A model generated the notes under the pieces. It saw nothing but the letters and a program-made list of their open reading frames with translations. It did no database searches and was not told the origin of the DNA. 49,287 bases of DNA from positions 1 to 49,287 of the forward strand of contig NZ_JYHV01000012.1 of assembly GCF_000952685.1 (NCBI RefSeq), written 5' to 3'. Numbering within the stretch: the first letter of the stretch is position 1; each line of letters starts with the position of its first letter. Origin of the DNA: Stutzerimonas stutzeri. GTDB lineage: Bacteria > Pseudomonadota > Gammaproteobacteria > Pseudomonadales > Pseudomonadaceae. A program made the translations under genes and the position numbers. Of the stretch, positions 37,612-47,358 are shown piece after piece.

Positions 37612-37633
37612 GCCCCGACCGAGCGGTCGGGGC
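37612..37633. terminator. Hairpin between convergent gpx-like and fadL-like genes
   Basis: GCCCCGACCG (37612-37621) and CGGTCGGGGC (37624-37633) form a GC-rich palindrome between two convergent stops. No T-run on either side; it may serve as a weak bidirectional terminator. Confidence 0.5.
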
Positions 37634-37641
37634 GGGGTGCA

Positions 37642-38895
37642 TCAGAAGCGGTAAGTCATGGCAGCGCCGAAACCATGGGCGCTGTTTTCGTAGGTGGCGT
37701 TGTATGACGCTTGGCGGATCTTGGCGTCTTCTTCCCATAGATAGGAGTAGGCCAGGTCAACAGTCACATCATCGCTCGGATTCCAGGCCAGACCAAAACT
37801 TACTGCGGTCCGATCACCCGTTGGGATACGTGGCGAGCGATGCGTGTTGTTGGTAGGGCTCTGATCGAAGGCCAAGCCTGTGCGCAGGGTCCATTGCTTG
37901 TTCAGCTTGTAGGCGGCACCCAGCGCATAAGACCAGGTGTCGTGCCAGTCCTGCTCTTCTTCGATGGTGCCGAAGCTGGCCGATGCCGGGCCAGGCGCAA
38001 CACCCTCGTTCTCCACCATGATCGTCTCAAGGCGGCTCCAGCGAGTCAGCATGGCTCCGCCGTAGATGGTCCACTGATCGTTCAGCTCATGGGTAAGCGA
38101 GAAATCGATGGATTCAGGCGTTTCCAGATCTAGGGATGCATCGTATTTGCCATAGGCGCCGACAAAACCCAGAGCCGGGTCGTTGCCTGACACGCGGGTG
38201 TCACCTTCCAGTGTGTAATCGACCTTGGAGTGGTAGGTAACGCCTGCGCGGGTACGGGGGCTGAATTCGTACAGCACACCAACATTGAAGCCCAGCGCCG
38301 TATCGTCGCCTTTGATTTTCACTCGGCTGTCGCTTGTGCCGAGCACCGGCGGCACGGCGCTTTCCAGTTGCCCATCGATTCGGTTGATCGTCGGGCCAAA
38401 GCCGACCGACAACTTTTCATTGAAGCGATAGCTGACGGTAGGCTGCACAGTGATGACACGAACTTCGCTGTAATCGCCATGGTAGCGACCGGAGAATCCG
38501 CTTTCGTAGTCCGTGATCAGGCCGAATGGGACATAGATGCCGACACCGACGGCCCATTTGTCATCCAGTGGATTGACGTAGTAACCCATCGGAACGGCAG
38601 TGACCGGAACCATGTCGCCGTCGTTGCTTCCCGGTGCGCCACTGGCGTTTTTGATATCAGTCTTGGCATTGATGGCCGCCATCCCAAAGCTGACTTCTTC
38701 ACGCTTGAGGCGGGACATGCCGGCTGGATTGCCGAACAGGGTGGTGGCGTCATCGGCAGAAGAGGAGCGGCCCGCGAACGAGGTGCCCATGCCGCTGATG
38801 CTTTGCTCGTTAAGGGCGAAGCCGGCAGCCATGGCCTGAGTGGAAAGGGCGCCTACAGCTACGGCAATGGCGGTCTTCAACCAAGTTGTTCTCAT
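37642..38895 (-). CDS. FadL/OmpP1-family outer-membrane transporter
   Basis: A 417-residue beta-barrel precursor. Signal peptide to about residue 23 (TQAMA-AGFALNEQS); the N-terminal hatch carries the typical NPAGMSRL motif, then a 14-strand barrel rich in aromatic girdles, ending in Phe (AMTYRF) as the BAM complex prefers. Family members let long-chain fatty acids or other hydrophobic compounds enter the cell. GGAG nine bases before ATG 38895. It stands alone; an AT-rich 150-base region upstream probably holds its promoter. Confidence 0.9.
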   Translation of the reverse strand: MRTTWLKTAIAVAVGALSTQAMAAGFALNEQSISGMGTSFAGRSSSADDATTLFGNPAGMSRLKREEVSFGMAAINAKTDIKNASGAPGSNDGDMVPVTAVPMGYYVNPLDDKWAVGVGIYVPFGLITDYESGFSGRYHGDYSEVRVITVQPTVSYRFNEKLSVGFGPTINRIDGQLESAVPPVLGTSDSRVKIKGDDTALGFNVGVLYEFSPRTRAGVTYHSKVDYTLEGDTRVSGNDPALGFVGAYGKYDASLDLETPESIDFSLTHELNDQWTIYGGAMLTRWSRLETIMVENEGVAPGPASASFGTIEEEQDWHDTWSYALGAAYKLNKQWTLRTGLAFDQSPTNNTHRSPRIPTGDRTAVSFGLAWNPSDDVTVDLAYSYLWEEDAKIRQASYNATYENSAHGFGAAMTYRF

Positions 38896-39047
38896 TGTTG
38901 TACTCCAGGGGGAAAAAGCGGCTCGGACCCTATCAAGCTTCTATGATTCGTCGCAAAGGAAAGAGTGCAATTTTTCGTAAAGAACGACGATCGGCGCCGA
39001 TAAATGGTCGAATAGCCGATAAAACCGTATGGACGTACTTTGACTAT

Positions 39048-39917
39048 TTAGTCATGTTTTTGTCGGTGCGATGAAGCGACAGGTCGACCTGGATCTGTAA
39101 TCCACTCGCTCCACGAGCCAGAATAAAGTTTGCCCAGTGGATAGCCGGCGAGGCACAGCGCAAACAGATTATGGCAGGCCGTTACGCCAGATCCGCAGTA
39201 GGCCACCAGCGTATCCGTGGGCCGGTCCGCCAGTTGCTGATCGAATCGCGCGCGCAGCTGCTTTGGCGGAAGAAAACGCCCATTGGCGTCGAGGTTCTCG
39301 GTGAATGGCACGCAGCGAGCACCCGGAATGTGTCCGGCCACTGGGTCGATGGGTTCCTGTTCGCCGAGAAAGCGGGGTAGGGCGCGCGCGTCGAGCAAGG
39401 TCAGATCGGGGTGCTCCAGACGTGTGAGCAGTTGTTGCGCATCGATCAGCAGGCTGTCATCCGCACTGCCTTCGAAATCGCCCGGCAAAATGCTGGTCGG
39501 GCCGTCAGTTACCGCCCCACCGGCCTCGCACCAGGCCCGGTAACCGCCGTCCAGCAGGTACACGCCGGTGCGCTTGCCCAGCCATGCCAGTAGCCACCAG
39601 GCTCTGGCGGCAAAGGCGCCGGGGCCGTCATCGTAGAGCACCACTTCGCTGTCATCAGCCAGACCTGCGGCGCGCAGTCGTGCAGCCAGTTCGTCCGGTT
39701 GCGGCAGCGGATGTCGACCGGTCTGACCGGGGACCACCGGGCCCGACAGATCCTTTTCCAGATCGAGAAACACCGCGCCGGGAATATGAGCCTGCTCGTA
39801 GCTGTGCCTGCCGTAGTCGGGGTCGTCCAGGGCAAAACGGCAGTCGAGGATACGCAGGTTTGGCTGGAACAGGCGTGCGGACAGTTGTTCGCTATCGATC
39901 AGTTGAGCAAGCGGCAT
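39048..39917 (-). CDS. Thiosulfate/3-mercaptopyruvate sulfurtransferase (two rhodanese domains)
   Basis: A 289-residue tandem rhodanese. The N-terminal domain (about 1-135, with HIPGAVFLDLEKDLSG) is inactive in form; the C-terminal domain carries the active Cys241 in YCGSGVTACHN. A CGSGVT loop points to 3-mercaptopyruvate rather than thiosulfate as donor, though both are possible. The frame is open 61 codons upstream; ATG 39917 is preferred because AGGGAGCC precedes it and conservation begins there. Confidence 0.9.
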   Translation of the reverse strand: MPLAQLIDSEQLSARLFQPNLRILDCRFALDDPDYGRHSYEQAHIPGAVFLDLEKDLSGPVVPGQTGRHPLPQPDELAARLRAAGLADDSEVVLYDDGPGAFAARAWWLLAWLGKRTGVYLLDGGYRAWCEAGGAVTDGPTSILPGDFEGSADDSLLIDAQQLLTRLEHPDLTLLDARALPRFLGEQEPIDPVAGHIPGARCVPFTENLDANGRFLPPKQLRARFDQQLADRPTDTLVAYCGSGVTACHNLFALCLAGYPLGKLYSGSWSEWITDPGRPVASSHRQKHD

Positions 39918-40063
39918 GGCAGGGCTCCCTTCGGATTGTCGGCAAAACGTTATCACGCGAATCGTCGCGTCCGATGATTGCGCTGCGAATAGCGGGACGC
40001 GATATATACTGCGCGCCTCTTCGCCCGCCCGCCGGTCGTATTTCAAACAACAAGGAGGGCCTA

Positions 40064-41188
40064 GTGGCCATCGAAACTCAATGGGTGCTGGATGATGCAC
40101 ATCTGGCCCGCCTTTGTGCCGAGTGGCGCCAGCTGCCTTATGTAGCGGTGGATACCGAGTTCATGCGGGTCGATACGTTCTATCCGATCGCCGCTCTGCT
40201 GCAGGTTGGTGACGGGCGATGTGCCTATTTGATCGACCCATTGCTGATTACCGATTGGGCAGCGTTTGCCGGTCTGCTGGAAGATCGGCATGTGGTCAAG
40301 GTACTGCACGCCTGCAGCGAAGATCTTGAAGTGCTGTGGCGCTTGACCGGCAGCCTGCCAGCACCGTTGTTCGATACACAGCTGGCTGCTGGCTATTTGA
40401 ATATCGGCTTCTCCATGGGCTATTCGCGTCTGGTGCAGAGTGTGCTCGACATCGAGCTGCCCAAGGGCGAGACACGCTCCGACTGGCTACAGAGACCGCT
40501 GAGCGAAATGCAGGTGCGTTATGCCGCCGAAGATGCGCAGCATCTGGCTGAGCTGTACGAGGCGTTGCTACCGAAGCTGTCCGATGACAAGCGCGCCTGG
40601 GTTCTGGAAGACGGTGCCGAATTGGTCGCGAACCTGCAGCGCGAAACCGATCCCGATGAAGCCTACCGTGAGGTCAAGCAGGCCTGGCGACTCAAACCAC
40701 GGCAGCTTGCTGTATTGCGGGTGCTGGCCGCCTGGCGCGAACGTGAGGCGCGGGCGCGCAATCAGCCGCGTAATCGGGTTTTGCGTGAGCATAGTCTTTG
40801 GCCGCTGGCACGTACTCAGCCAGCCGATCTGGTCAGCCTGGCGCGTATTGACGACATGCATCCTCGCACCGTGCGTCAGGATGGTGAAACCTTGCTCGAG
40901 CTGATCCGCACCGCTGCCGCCACGCCTGAGCAGGACTGCCCTGAACCGTTGCCGGAACCATTACCGTTGGAGGCGTCGGGGTTGCTGAAGAAATTACGTG
41001 CTGTCGGTCAGCGGGAGGCAAAGCTCCTGGACATCGCTCCTGAACTGATGTTGCGCAAGAAGGTGCTTGAAGCCTTGCTGAAAAGCGGATATCCGGATGG
41101 CCCCTACGAGCTGCCCGATTCGCTGCGCGGTTGGCGTCGCGAGCGGATGGGCCAAGCCCTTATTGAAGTGCTGGAAGCGAAACCATGA
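40064..41188 (+). CDS. rnd: Ribonuclease D
   Basis: A 374-residue 3'-5' exoribonuclease for tRNA 3'-end trimming. DEDD motifs: VAVDTEFMR with Asp30 and Glu32, [12 protein letters not shown], and [13 protein letters not shown]; an HRDC domain follows at about 205-290 ([22 protein letters not shown] region). It starts with GTG 40064, eight bases after a perfect AAGGAGG; the long upstream open frame is a shadow of the divergent sulfurtransferase. Its stop overlaps ycgL. Confidence 0.95.
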   Translation: MAIETQWVLDDAHLARLCAEWRQLPYVAVDTEFMRVDTFYPIAALLQVGDGRCAYLIDPLLITDWAAFAGLLEDRHVVKVLHACSEDLEVLWRLTGSLPAPLFDTQLAAGYLNIGFSMGYSRLVQSVLDIELPKGETRSDWLQRPLSEMQVRYAAEDAQHLAELYEALLPKLSDDKRAWVLEDGAELVANLQRETDPDEAYREVKQAWRLKPRQLAVLRVLAAWREREARARNQPRNRVLREHSLWPLARTQPADLVSLARIDDMHPRTVRQDGETLLELIRTAAATPEQDCPEPLPEPLPLEASGLLKKLRAVGQREAKLLDIAPELMLRKKVLEALLKSGYPDGPYELPDSLRGWRRERMGQALIEVLEAKP

Positions 41189-41478
41189 AACGCATCTGCT
41201 CCATTTATAGAAGCCCGCGCAAGAACGAAATGTATCTGTACGTCGAACGCAGCGAGGCGCTGGCACGAGTGCCTGACGCGTTGCTGGCTGCCTTCGGTCC
41301 GCCGCAGCATGCCTTTGACATAGTCCTGACACCTGAGCGCAAGCTGGCGCGCGAGGACATCGCGACGGTGCTGGATAACCTGGAAAAGCAGGGCTATCAC
41401 CTGCAGATGCCACCGCCTGAGGAGGAATACATCGAGCATCTGCCCGAGGAGTTGCTACGTCGCAACGACCCGGTGTAG
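41185..41478 (+). CDS. YcgL-domain protein
   Basis: A 97-residue protein of the YcgL family: starts [21 protein letters not shown] and has [14 protein letters not shown] ([30 protein letters not shown]) and [17 protein letters not shown]. Function is unknown; it is regularly found after rnd in pseudomonads. ATGA overlap with rnd means coupled translation. Confidence 0.9.
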   Translation: MKRICSIYRSPRKNEMYLYVERSEALARVPDALLAAFGPPQHAFDIVLTPERKLAREDIATVLDNLEKQGYHLQMPPPEEEYIEHLPEELLRRNDPV

Positions 41479-41602
41479 CGCCCGTATGCAAGTGATCGGT
41501 CGCGGTACGCGCGGCTGATCGCTTATGGCCCAAGTGCCGTCAGACTTGGCCCGCTGCACGCCAGTGGCTAGACTCGCATCTTTATTCGAGATGGCTATTT
41601 TC

Positions 41603-42052
41603 ATGGCGGCAAAAGTCGAACCCTTCTGGAAGCGCAAGACCCTCGCCGAGCTGGATTCGGTCGAGTGGGAATCCCTTTGCGATGGCTGCGGGTTGTGCTG
41701 CCTGCAAAAGCTCGAAGACGAAGAGGACGGCAGCGTCTATTACACCCGCGTCGCCTGCAAACTGCTCGATCTGAAAACCTGTCGCTGCACCGACTACCCC
41801 AACCGAAGGGCCAGCGTACCCGATTGCGTTCAGCTGAATGCGGAGGACGCTGCCCAGTTCAAGTGGCTGCCGACCACCTGTGGCTATCGGCTCGTGGCCG
41901 AAGGCAAAGACCTTCCGCTTTGGCACCATCTGGTGTGTGGTGATCGGGACGCCGTGCATGCCGAGCGCATTTCCCAGTCCGGCCGAATGATCGCCGAGGG
42001 CTCCGTCGCGGACGAGGATTGGGAAGACCACCTGATTTTCCGAGCCGGTTGA
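41603..42052 (+). CDS. YcgN-family (UPF0260) cysteine-cluster protein
   Basis: A 149-residue cytoplasmic protein with the YxkB/UPF0260 cysteine cluster: [15 protein letters not shown], then [21 protein letters not shown] and VPDC, and TTCGYRL, about eight conserved Cys that could bind a metal or an iron-sulfur cluster. Function unknown. Start [14 protein letters not shown] chosen at ATG 41603; in-frame ATG 41591 and the frame further up are possible. Follows ycgL by 124 bases. Confidence 0.85.
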   Translation: MAAKVEPFWKRKTLAELDSVEWESLCDGCGLCCLQKLEDEEDGSVYYTRVACKLLDLKTCRCTDYPNRRASVPDCVQLNAEDAAQFKWLPTTCGYRLVAEGKDLPLWHHLVCGDRDAVHAERISQSGRMIAEGSVADEDWEDHLIFRAG

Positions 42053-42104
42053 ATCAACCGCTGACCACGTCGTCATAGCAATGCCCCCAACTTGGAGCTG
42101 CTCG

Positions 42105-43331
42105 ATGTCCCTCCGTCAGTTACCGCTGTTAGCCGTTCTATTGCTGCTATTCACCGCCCCAGCCCATGCGGCCAGGCAGGTCGATCTGGATTTCGTCGTC
42201 AAATTCGTTCCCGAGCAGGACGTTGCCGAGGTCCAGCTGTTGCTCGAGGAGGGCAGCGCCATCAGGCAGCTCGACTTCAACCTTGGTGACGAGGGCCTGT
42301 ATAGCGATTTCGAAACCGATGCTCAAGGCAGCTGGGAGGAGGCGGGTGGTCGCGGCGTCTGGCAACCGGCTGCCGGCAAGGCGCGGCTGAGCTATCGGGT
42401 AAAGGTCAGCCATCAACGTAAAAGTGGCCGCTTCGATGCGCGAATGACGGACGACTGGGCGCTGCTTCGTGGTGATGATCTGATCCCTGCCGGTCGGGTG
42501 AGCCAGCAGGATGGGGTCAGGCTGATTTCCCGACTGCGTATCGAGCTGCCCGAGGGTTGGAAGAGCGTCGAGACCGGTTGGCCGCGCATCGGCGAGAATC
42601 GCTTCCGTGTTGATAACCGTGAACGTCTTTTTGACCGGCCGACCGGCTGGATACTAGCCGGCAAGCTCGGTAGTCGCCGCGCCAAGCTGGGGGAAACCGA
42701 CGTCACGGTCGCGGGGCCAGTGGGCGAAGGGCTGCGGCGGATGGATATTCTCACATTGCTCACCTTCGTCTGGCCGGAGATGCAGAACGTTTTTCCGCGC
42801 GATCCCAAGAAGCTGTTGATCGTCGGGGCTGGTGATCCGATGTGGCGGGGTGGTTTGTCCGGGCCGAATTCACTGTTCATGCACGCCGATCGCCCGCTGG
42901 TCAGCGAGAACGGAACCAGTTCGTTGGTGCATGAGCTCGTACACGTGTTCAGCCGTATCACCGATGCCGATCGCAGCGACTGGATCACCGAAGGCTTGGC
43001 CGAGTACTACGCCATCGAACTGGTTCGTCGTGCCGGTGGCATGAGCGAGGATCGTTACCAGGCGGTTCGGGATCACCTGACCAAGTGGAGTCGCAAGGTG
43101 GACAGCCTGCGGACCGAGCGCTCAACTGGCCGGGTTACCGCGAGGGCCGTGCTGTTGCTTCAGGATCTCGACAAGGAAATCCGGCAGCGCAGCAAGAGCC
43201 GCCACTCCTTGGACGACGTCGCTCGCGGCCTGATGCGTCTCGATAAGGTCACTACCGAGGACTTCATCGCCATCACCGAAACGCTGTTGGGTGGTGGCTC
43301 GAAAGTCCTGGATGTTCGTCTGTTGCGTTAG
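42105..43331 (+). CDS. Exported HExxH metallopeptidase, M61-like
   Basis: A 408-residue protein with signal peptide ([20 protein letters not shown]). The first 190 residues are beta-rich, as in M61 glycyl aminopeptidase relatives. The zinc site is H276-E-L-V-H280 with a third ligand Glu296 in [11 protein letters not shown], a gluzincin arrangement. The C-terminal part is helical. It should act in the periplasm; substrate unknown. GGAG seven bases before ATG 42105. I recognise the peptidase class but not a characterised orthologue. Confidence 0.75.
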   Translation: MSLRQLPLLAVLLLLFTAPAHAARQVDLDFVVKFVPEQDVAEVQLLLEEGSAIRQLDFNLGDEGLYSDFETDAQGSWEEAGGRGVWQPAAGKARLSYRVKVSHQRKSGRFDARMTDDWALLRGDDLIPAGRVSQQDGVRLISRLRIELPEGWKSVETGWPRIGENRFRVDNRERLFDRPTGWILAGKLGSRRAKLGETDVTVAGPVGEGLRRMDILTLLTFVWPEMQNVFPRDPKKLLIVGAGDPMWRGGLSGPNSLFMHADRPLVSENGTSSLVHELVHVFSRITDADRSDWITEGLAEYYAIELVRRAGGMSEDRYQAVRDHLTKWSRKVDSLRTERSTGRVTARAVLLLQDLDKEIRQRSKSRHSLDDVARGLMRLDKVTTEDFIAITETLLGGGSKVLDVRLLR

Positions 43332-43393
43332 TCGCAAGGGCGCGACGCGTTTCCATCTCCAGTACGGCGGGTGTCATTGATCAAGGGAATTCC

Positions 43394-44398
43394 ATGAGTT
43401 TTATCGATCTTCGCAGCGATACGGTTACCCAGCCCACGGCTGGCATGCGTGAAGCCATGCTGAACGCGCCTACCGGAGACGATGTTTACGGCGAAGATCC
43501 GACGGTTTGTCGGCTGGAGCAGACGCTGGCGGCGCAACTGGGGCTGAACGCCGGACTGTTCGTGCCCAGCGGGACCATGAGCAACCTGCTGGCGCTCATG
43601 TCGCATTGCCAACGTGGCGATGAGTACATCGCCGGACAACTGGCGCATGCCTATAAATACGAGGCTGGTGGCGCCGCGGTGCTCGGCTCGATTCAGCCAC
43701 AGCCGATCGAGATGGAAGCGGATGGTTCTCTAGACCTGGATCGTGTCGCAGCAGCGATCAAGCCGGACGATTTTCATTTCGCCCGTACCCGCCTGCTGGC
43801 GCTGGAAAACACCATGCAGGGCAAAGTTTTGCCCCTTGAATATCTGGCCGAGGCGCGTTCGTTCACGCGCGAGCGGGGGCTTGCCCTGCATCTCGACGGC
43901 GCTCGATTGTTCAATGCGGTGGTCAAGCTGGGTTGCTCTGCTGAGGACATCAGTCGTCACTTCGACTCGGTATCGGTGTGCCTTTCAAAGGGGCTTGGTG
44001 CCCCGGTCGGCTCGGTGCTTTGCGGCGATGAATCTTTGATTTCCCGGGCACGGCGCTTGCGCAAGATGGTCGGTGGCGGCATGCGTCAGGCGGGCATGCT
44101 GGCTGCGGCAGGGCTCTACGCACTGGAGCATCATGTGCAGCGTCTGGTGCACGATCACCAGCGCGCGCAGGCTATCGCCGAAGGGCTGGGTGCGCTGGGT
44201 TACGCGGTCGAGCCGGTGCAGACGAACATGGTCTATGTGCAGATGGGTGATCGCGCTGCGGCGCTGAAGGCATTCTGCGCCGAGCGTGGCGTGCTTTTGA
44301 CTGCGGCACCGCGGCTGCGGATGGTGACGCATCTGGATGTACGGCCCGAGCATGTCGAGCCGATCCTGGAAAGCTTTGCCGCGTTCGCCAGCGCATAG
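43394..44398 (+). CDS. ltaE: Low-specificity L-threonine aldolase
   Basis: A 334-residue PLP enzyme that splits threonine or allo-threonine to glycine and acetaldehyde. It begins with the family signature [19 protein letters not shown], has [11 protein letters not shown], the aldolase stretch [11 protein letters not shown] and the PLP Lys199 in [13 protein letters not shown]. Length agrees with the family (about 335-345). AAGGGAATTCC precedes the ATG. Confidence 0.95.
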   Translation: MSFIDLRSDTVTQPTAGMREAMLNAPTGDDVYGEDPTVCRLEQTLAAQLGLNAGLFVPSGTMSNLLALMSHCQRGDEYIAGQLAHAYKYEAGGAAVLGSIQPQPIEMEADGSLDLDRVAAAIKPDDFHFARTRLLALENTMQGKVLPLEYLAEARSFTRERGLALHLDGARLFNAVVKLGCSAEDISRHFDSVSVCLSKGLGAPVGSVLCGDESLISRARRLRKMVGGGMRQAGMLAAAGLYALEHHVQRLVHDHQRAQAIAEGLGALGYAVEPVQTNMVYVQMGDRAAALKAFCAERGVLLTAAPRLRMVTHLDVRPEHVEPILESFAAFASA

Positions 44399-44465
44399 GT
44401 CCGAATCGCTATCGAATAGCTTGATTCAATCTTATTTATCCTCTATGCGCGCGGCGTAGGCCCGA

Positions 44466-44503
44466 TATAATGCGGCCCTTTGCCGGCTATCCGTTTGGAT
44501 AGC
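44466..44503 (+). promoter_or_regulatory. alaS -10 element and 5' hairpin
   Basis: TATAAT (44466-44471) is a perfect -10 hexamer, but no good -35 stands 16-18 bases before it. A hairpin GCTATCC (44486-44492)/GGATAGC (44497-44503) follows close to the expected start of transcription. E. coli AlaRS represses its own gene by binding a palindrome near the start site, so a similar role can be asked here. Confidence 0.5.
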
Positions 44504-44577
44504 TGCGAACCGGCTCCCGGTGCCGCCTCGCCGTGTCGTTTTGCAGCCGTTCGGCCGCAGTCCTCTGGAAGAAATCT

Positions 44578-47202
44578 ATGAAAAGCGCAGAAATCCGTGA
44601 AGCCTTCCTCCGCTTCTTCGAAGAGAAGGGTCACACCCGTGTGGCCTCCAGTTCGCTGATTCCGGCGAACGATCCGACTCTGTTGTTCACCAATGCCGGT
44701 ATGAACCAGTTCAAGGACTGCTTCCTCGGTCTGGAAAAGCGCGCCTATACCCGCGCGGCCACCAGCCAGAAGTGCGTCCGTGCCGGCGGCAAGCACAACG
44801 ATCTGGAGAACGTCGGTTACACAGCGCGGCATCACACCTTCTTCGAGATGCTCGGTAACTTCAGCTTCGGCGATTATTTCAAGCGCGACGCCATCAGCTA
44901 TGCGTGGGAATTCCTGACATCCGAGAAGTGGCTGAATCTGCCCAAGGACAAACTGTGGGTCACCGTCTACGCCAGCGATGACGAAGCCTATGACCTCTGG
45001 ACCCAAGAAGTCGGCGTGCCGGCTGAGCGTATGGTGCGCATCGGTGACAACAAGGGTGCGCCCTACGCGTCGGACAATTTCTGGGCGATGGGCGATACCG
45101 GCCCGTGTGGGCCCTGCACCGAAATCTTCTACGACCATGGCGAGGGTATCTGGGGCGGTCCGCCCGGTTCGCCGGAGGAAGATGGCGACCGCTACATCGA
45201 GATCTGGAACAACGTGTTCATGCAGTTCAACCGTACGGCGGACGGCGTCATGCATCCGCTTCCGGCGCCTAGTGTCGACACCGGCATGGGGTTGGAGCGC
45301 ATCAGCGCGGTGTTGCAGCACGTCAACTCGAACTATGAGATCGATCTTTTCCAGAGCCTGCTCAACGCCTCCGCTCAGGCTATTGGTTGCAGTAATGATG
45401 GCCAGGCTTCGCTCAAAGTGGTCGCCGACCACATCCGTTCCTGCGGCTTCCTGATTGCCGATGGCGTGACGCCGTCGAACGAGGGCCGTGGTTACGTGTT
45501 GCGACGCATCATTCGTCGCGCCTGCCGCCATGGCAACAAGCTGGGCGCGAAGGGCAGCTTCTTCCACAAAATCGTCCCAGCTCTGGTGGCGGAGATGGGT
45601 GATGCCTTCTCTGAGCTGAAAACGCAGCAGGCGCATATCGAGCGCGTACTCAAGACCGAAGAAGAGCAGTTCGCCAAGACCCTTGAGCAAGGGCTGAAGA
45701 TTCTTGAGCAGGATCTGGCTGAATTGAAAGGCGGCGTCATCCCGGGCGAGGTGATCTTCAAGCTTTACGATACCTACGGCTTCCCGGTCGATCTCACTGG
45801 AGATATCGCGCGTGAGCGTGAGCTGACGCTGGATGAGGAAGGCTTCGAGCGTGAAATGGAAGCCCAGCGTGAGCGCGCGCGTTCGGCCAGTGCCTTTGGC
45901 ATGGACTACAACAGCCTGGTCAAGGTCGAGGGCGAAACACGCTTCACCGGTTATCTAGGAACCTCTGGAAGCGGCAAAGTGCTGGCGCTGTTCAAGGAAG
46001 GCATGGCGGTACAGCACCTGTCGGCAGGCGAGGCAGGTGTGGTCGTTCTCGACGAGACGCCGTTCTATGCCGAGTCCGGTGGGCAGATCGGCGATTGTGG
46101 CTATCTGTCCGCGGAAGGCCTGCGCTTCGATGTGAGCGACACCAGCAAGGTGGGTGGAGCGTTTCTGCATCACGGCATTCTCGATAGCGGCAGCCTGCAC
46201 ATCGGGGCGACCGTCGACGCCACTGTCGACGCGTCGGTTCGTCAGGCCACTGCGCTGAACCACTCCGCCACGCATCTACTGCATGCGGCATTGCGTCAGA
46301 TGCTCGGCGACCACGTCACCCAGAAGGGCTCGCTGGTCGACAGCCAGCGGCTACGCTTCGACTTCAGCCATTTCGAGGCGATCAAGCCCGAGCAACTGAA
46401 AGCGCTGGAAGACAGGGTCAATGCCGAGATTCGCAGCAACACCGCGGTGGAGATCGAGGAAACCGACATCGAAACGGCCAAGAGCAAGGGCGCCATGGCC
46501 CTGTTTGGCGAGAAATACGGCGATCAGGTCCGCGTATTGACCATGGGCGGCGGCTTCTCGGTCGAGCTTTGTGGCGGCACCCACGTCAAGCGTACCGGTG
46601 ACATCGGCCTGTTCAAGATCATCAGCGAGGGCGGCGTAGCTGCTGGCGTGCGACGTATCGAGGCGGTCACCGGCGAGCAAGCCCTGGCGTACTTGAACGG
46701 GGCCGAGGAGCAGTTGAAAGAAGCAGCTGCGCTGGTCAAGGGCAGCCGCGAAAACCTACTGGACAAGCTGGGCGCGATGCTCGAACGCAATCGCCAGTTG
46801 GAAAAGGAGCTCGAGCAGCTTAAGGCCAAGGCGGCCAGTGCTACCGGCAATGATCTGGCCGGCTCCGCTGTCGACGTCAAAGGCGTGAAAACGCTGGCTG
46901 CGCGTGTAGATGGCCTGGATGGCAAGGCGTTGTTGGCGCTGGTCGATCAGTTGAAGAACAAGCTTGGTAGCGGTGTGATTCTTCTCGGTGGTGTGCAGGA
47001 CGAGAAAGTCGTGCTGGTGGCTGGCGTGACGCAGGATCTCACTGGCCGGGTAAAAGCGGGCGATCTGATGAAACAGGCGGCTGCGGTTGTCGGTGGCAAG
47101 GGTGGCGGTCGCCCGGATATGGCGCAAGGCGGCGGCAGCGATGCGGCTCGACTCGACGACGCCCTGGGGCTTGCCCAGGCATTCGTCGAGCAAAGTTTGT
47201 AA
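44578..47202 (+). CDS. alaS: Alanyl-tRNA synthetase
   Basis: An 874-residue class II synthetase. The catalytic core opens with [18 protein letters not shown] and has [11 protein letters not shown]; the editing domain holds the zinc site H562-x3-H566 ([13 protein letters not shown]) and C665-x3-H669 (CGGTHV); a coiled coil around 715-760 and the C-Ala domain ([14 protein letters not shown]) finish it. Start ATG 44578 fits the conserved N-terminus; the frame runs open 15 codons upstream. lysC follows 156 bases later. Confidence 0.98.
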   Translation: MKSAEIREAFLRFFEEKGHTRVASSSLIPANDPTLLFTNAGMNQFKDCFLGLEKRAYTRAATSQKCVRAGGKHNDLENVGYTARHHTFFEMLGNFSFGDYFKRDAISYAWEFLTSEKWLNLPKDKLWVTVYASDDEAYDLWTQEVGVPAERMVRIGDNKGAPYASDNFWAMGDTGPCGPCTEIFYDHGEGIWGGPPGSPEEDGDRYIEIWNNVFMQFNRTADGVMHPLPAPSVDTGMGLERISAVLQHVNSNYEIDLFQSLLNASAQAIGCSNDGQASLKVVADHIRSCGFLIADGVTPSNEGRGYVLRRIIRRACRHGNKLGAKGSFFHKIVPALVAEMGDAFSELKTQQAHIERVLKTEEEQFAKTLEQGLKILEQDLAELKGGVIPGEVIFKLYDTYGFPVDLTGDIARERELTLDEEGFEREMEAQRERARSASAFGMDYNSLVKVEGETRFTGYLGTSGSGKVLALFKEGMAVQHLSAGEAGVVVLDETPFYAESGGQIGDCGYLSAEGLRFDVSDTSKVGGAFLHHGILDSGSLHIGATVDATVDASVRQATALNHSATHLLHAALRQMLGDHVTQKGSLVDSQRLRFDFSHFEAIKPEQLKALEDRVNAEIRSNTAVEIEETDIETAKSKGAMALFGEKYGDQVRVLTMGGGFSVELCGGTHVKRTGDIGLFKIISEGGVAAGVRRIEAVTGEQALAYLNGAEEQLKEAAALVKGSRENLLDKLGAMLERNRQLEKELEQLKAKAASATGNDLAGSAVDVKGVKTLAARVDGLDGKALLALVDQLKNKLGSGVILLGGVQDEKVVLVAGVTQDLTGRVKAGDLMKQAAAVVGGKGGGRPDMAQGGGSDAARLDDALGLAQAFVEQSL

Positions 47203-47358
47203 CCAGAGCGGCGACGTGGCCGGTCAGCTTGATCGATTTAGGCAAAGGCCGCGTTGCGATGAATGGCGAGCCGGCAGGCACGCTGACCGGGCGCGTGCAT
47301 AGCGGTGCTTGGAAAGATTGTTTAATAAGCGCCCGAGATGGGCTTAGGCGGCGATGAA

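Noticed and set aside
39584..40063. 160-codon N-terminal extension of RNase D
   Set aside because: It lies antisense to the sulfurtransferase, while GTG 40064 has a perfect AAGGAGG before it.
44443..45690. 415-codon open frame antisense to alaS
   Set aside because: Shadow frame over the conserved synthetase core; no Shine-Dalgarno or domain.
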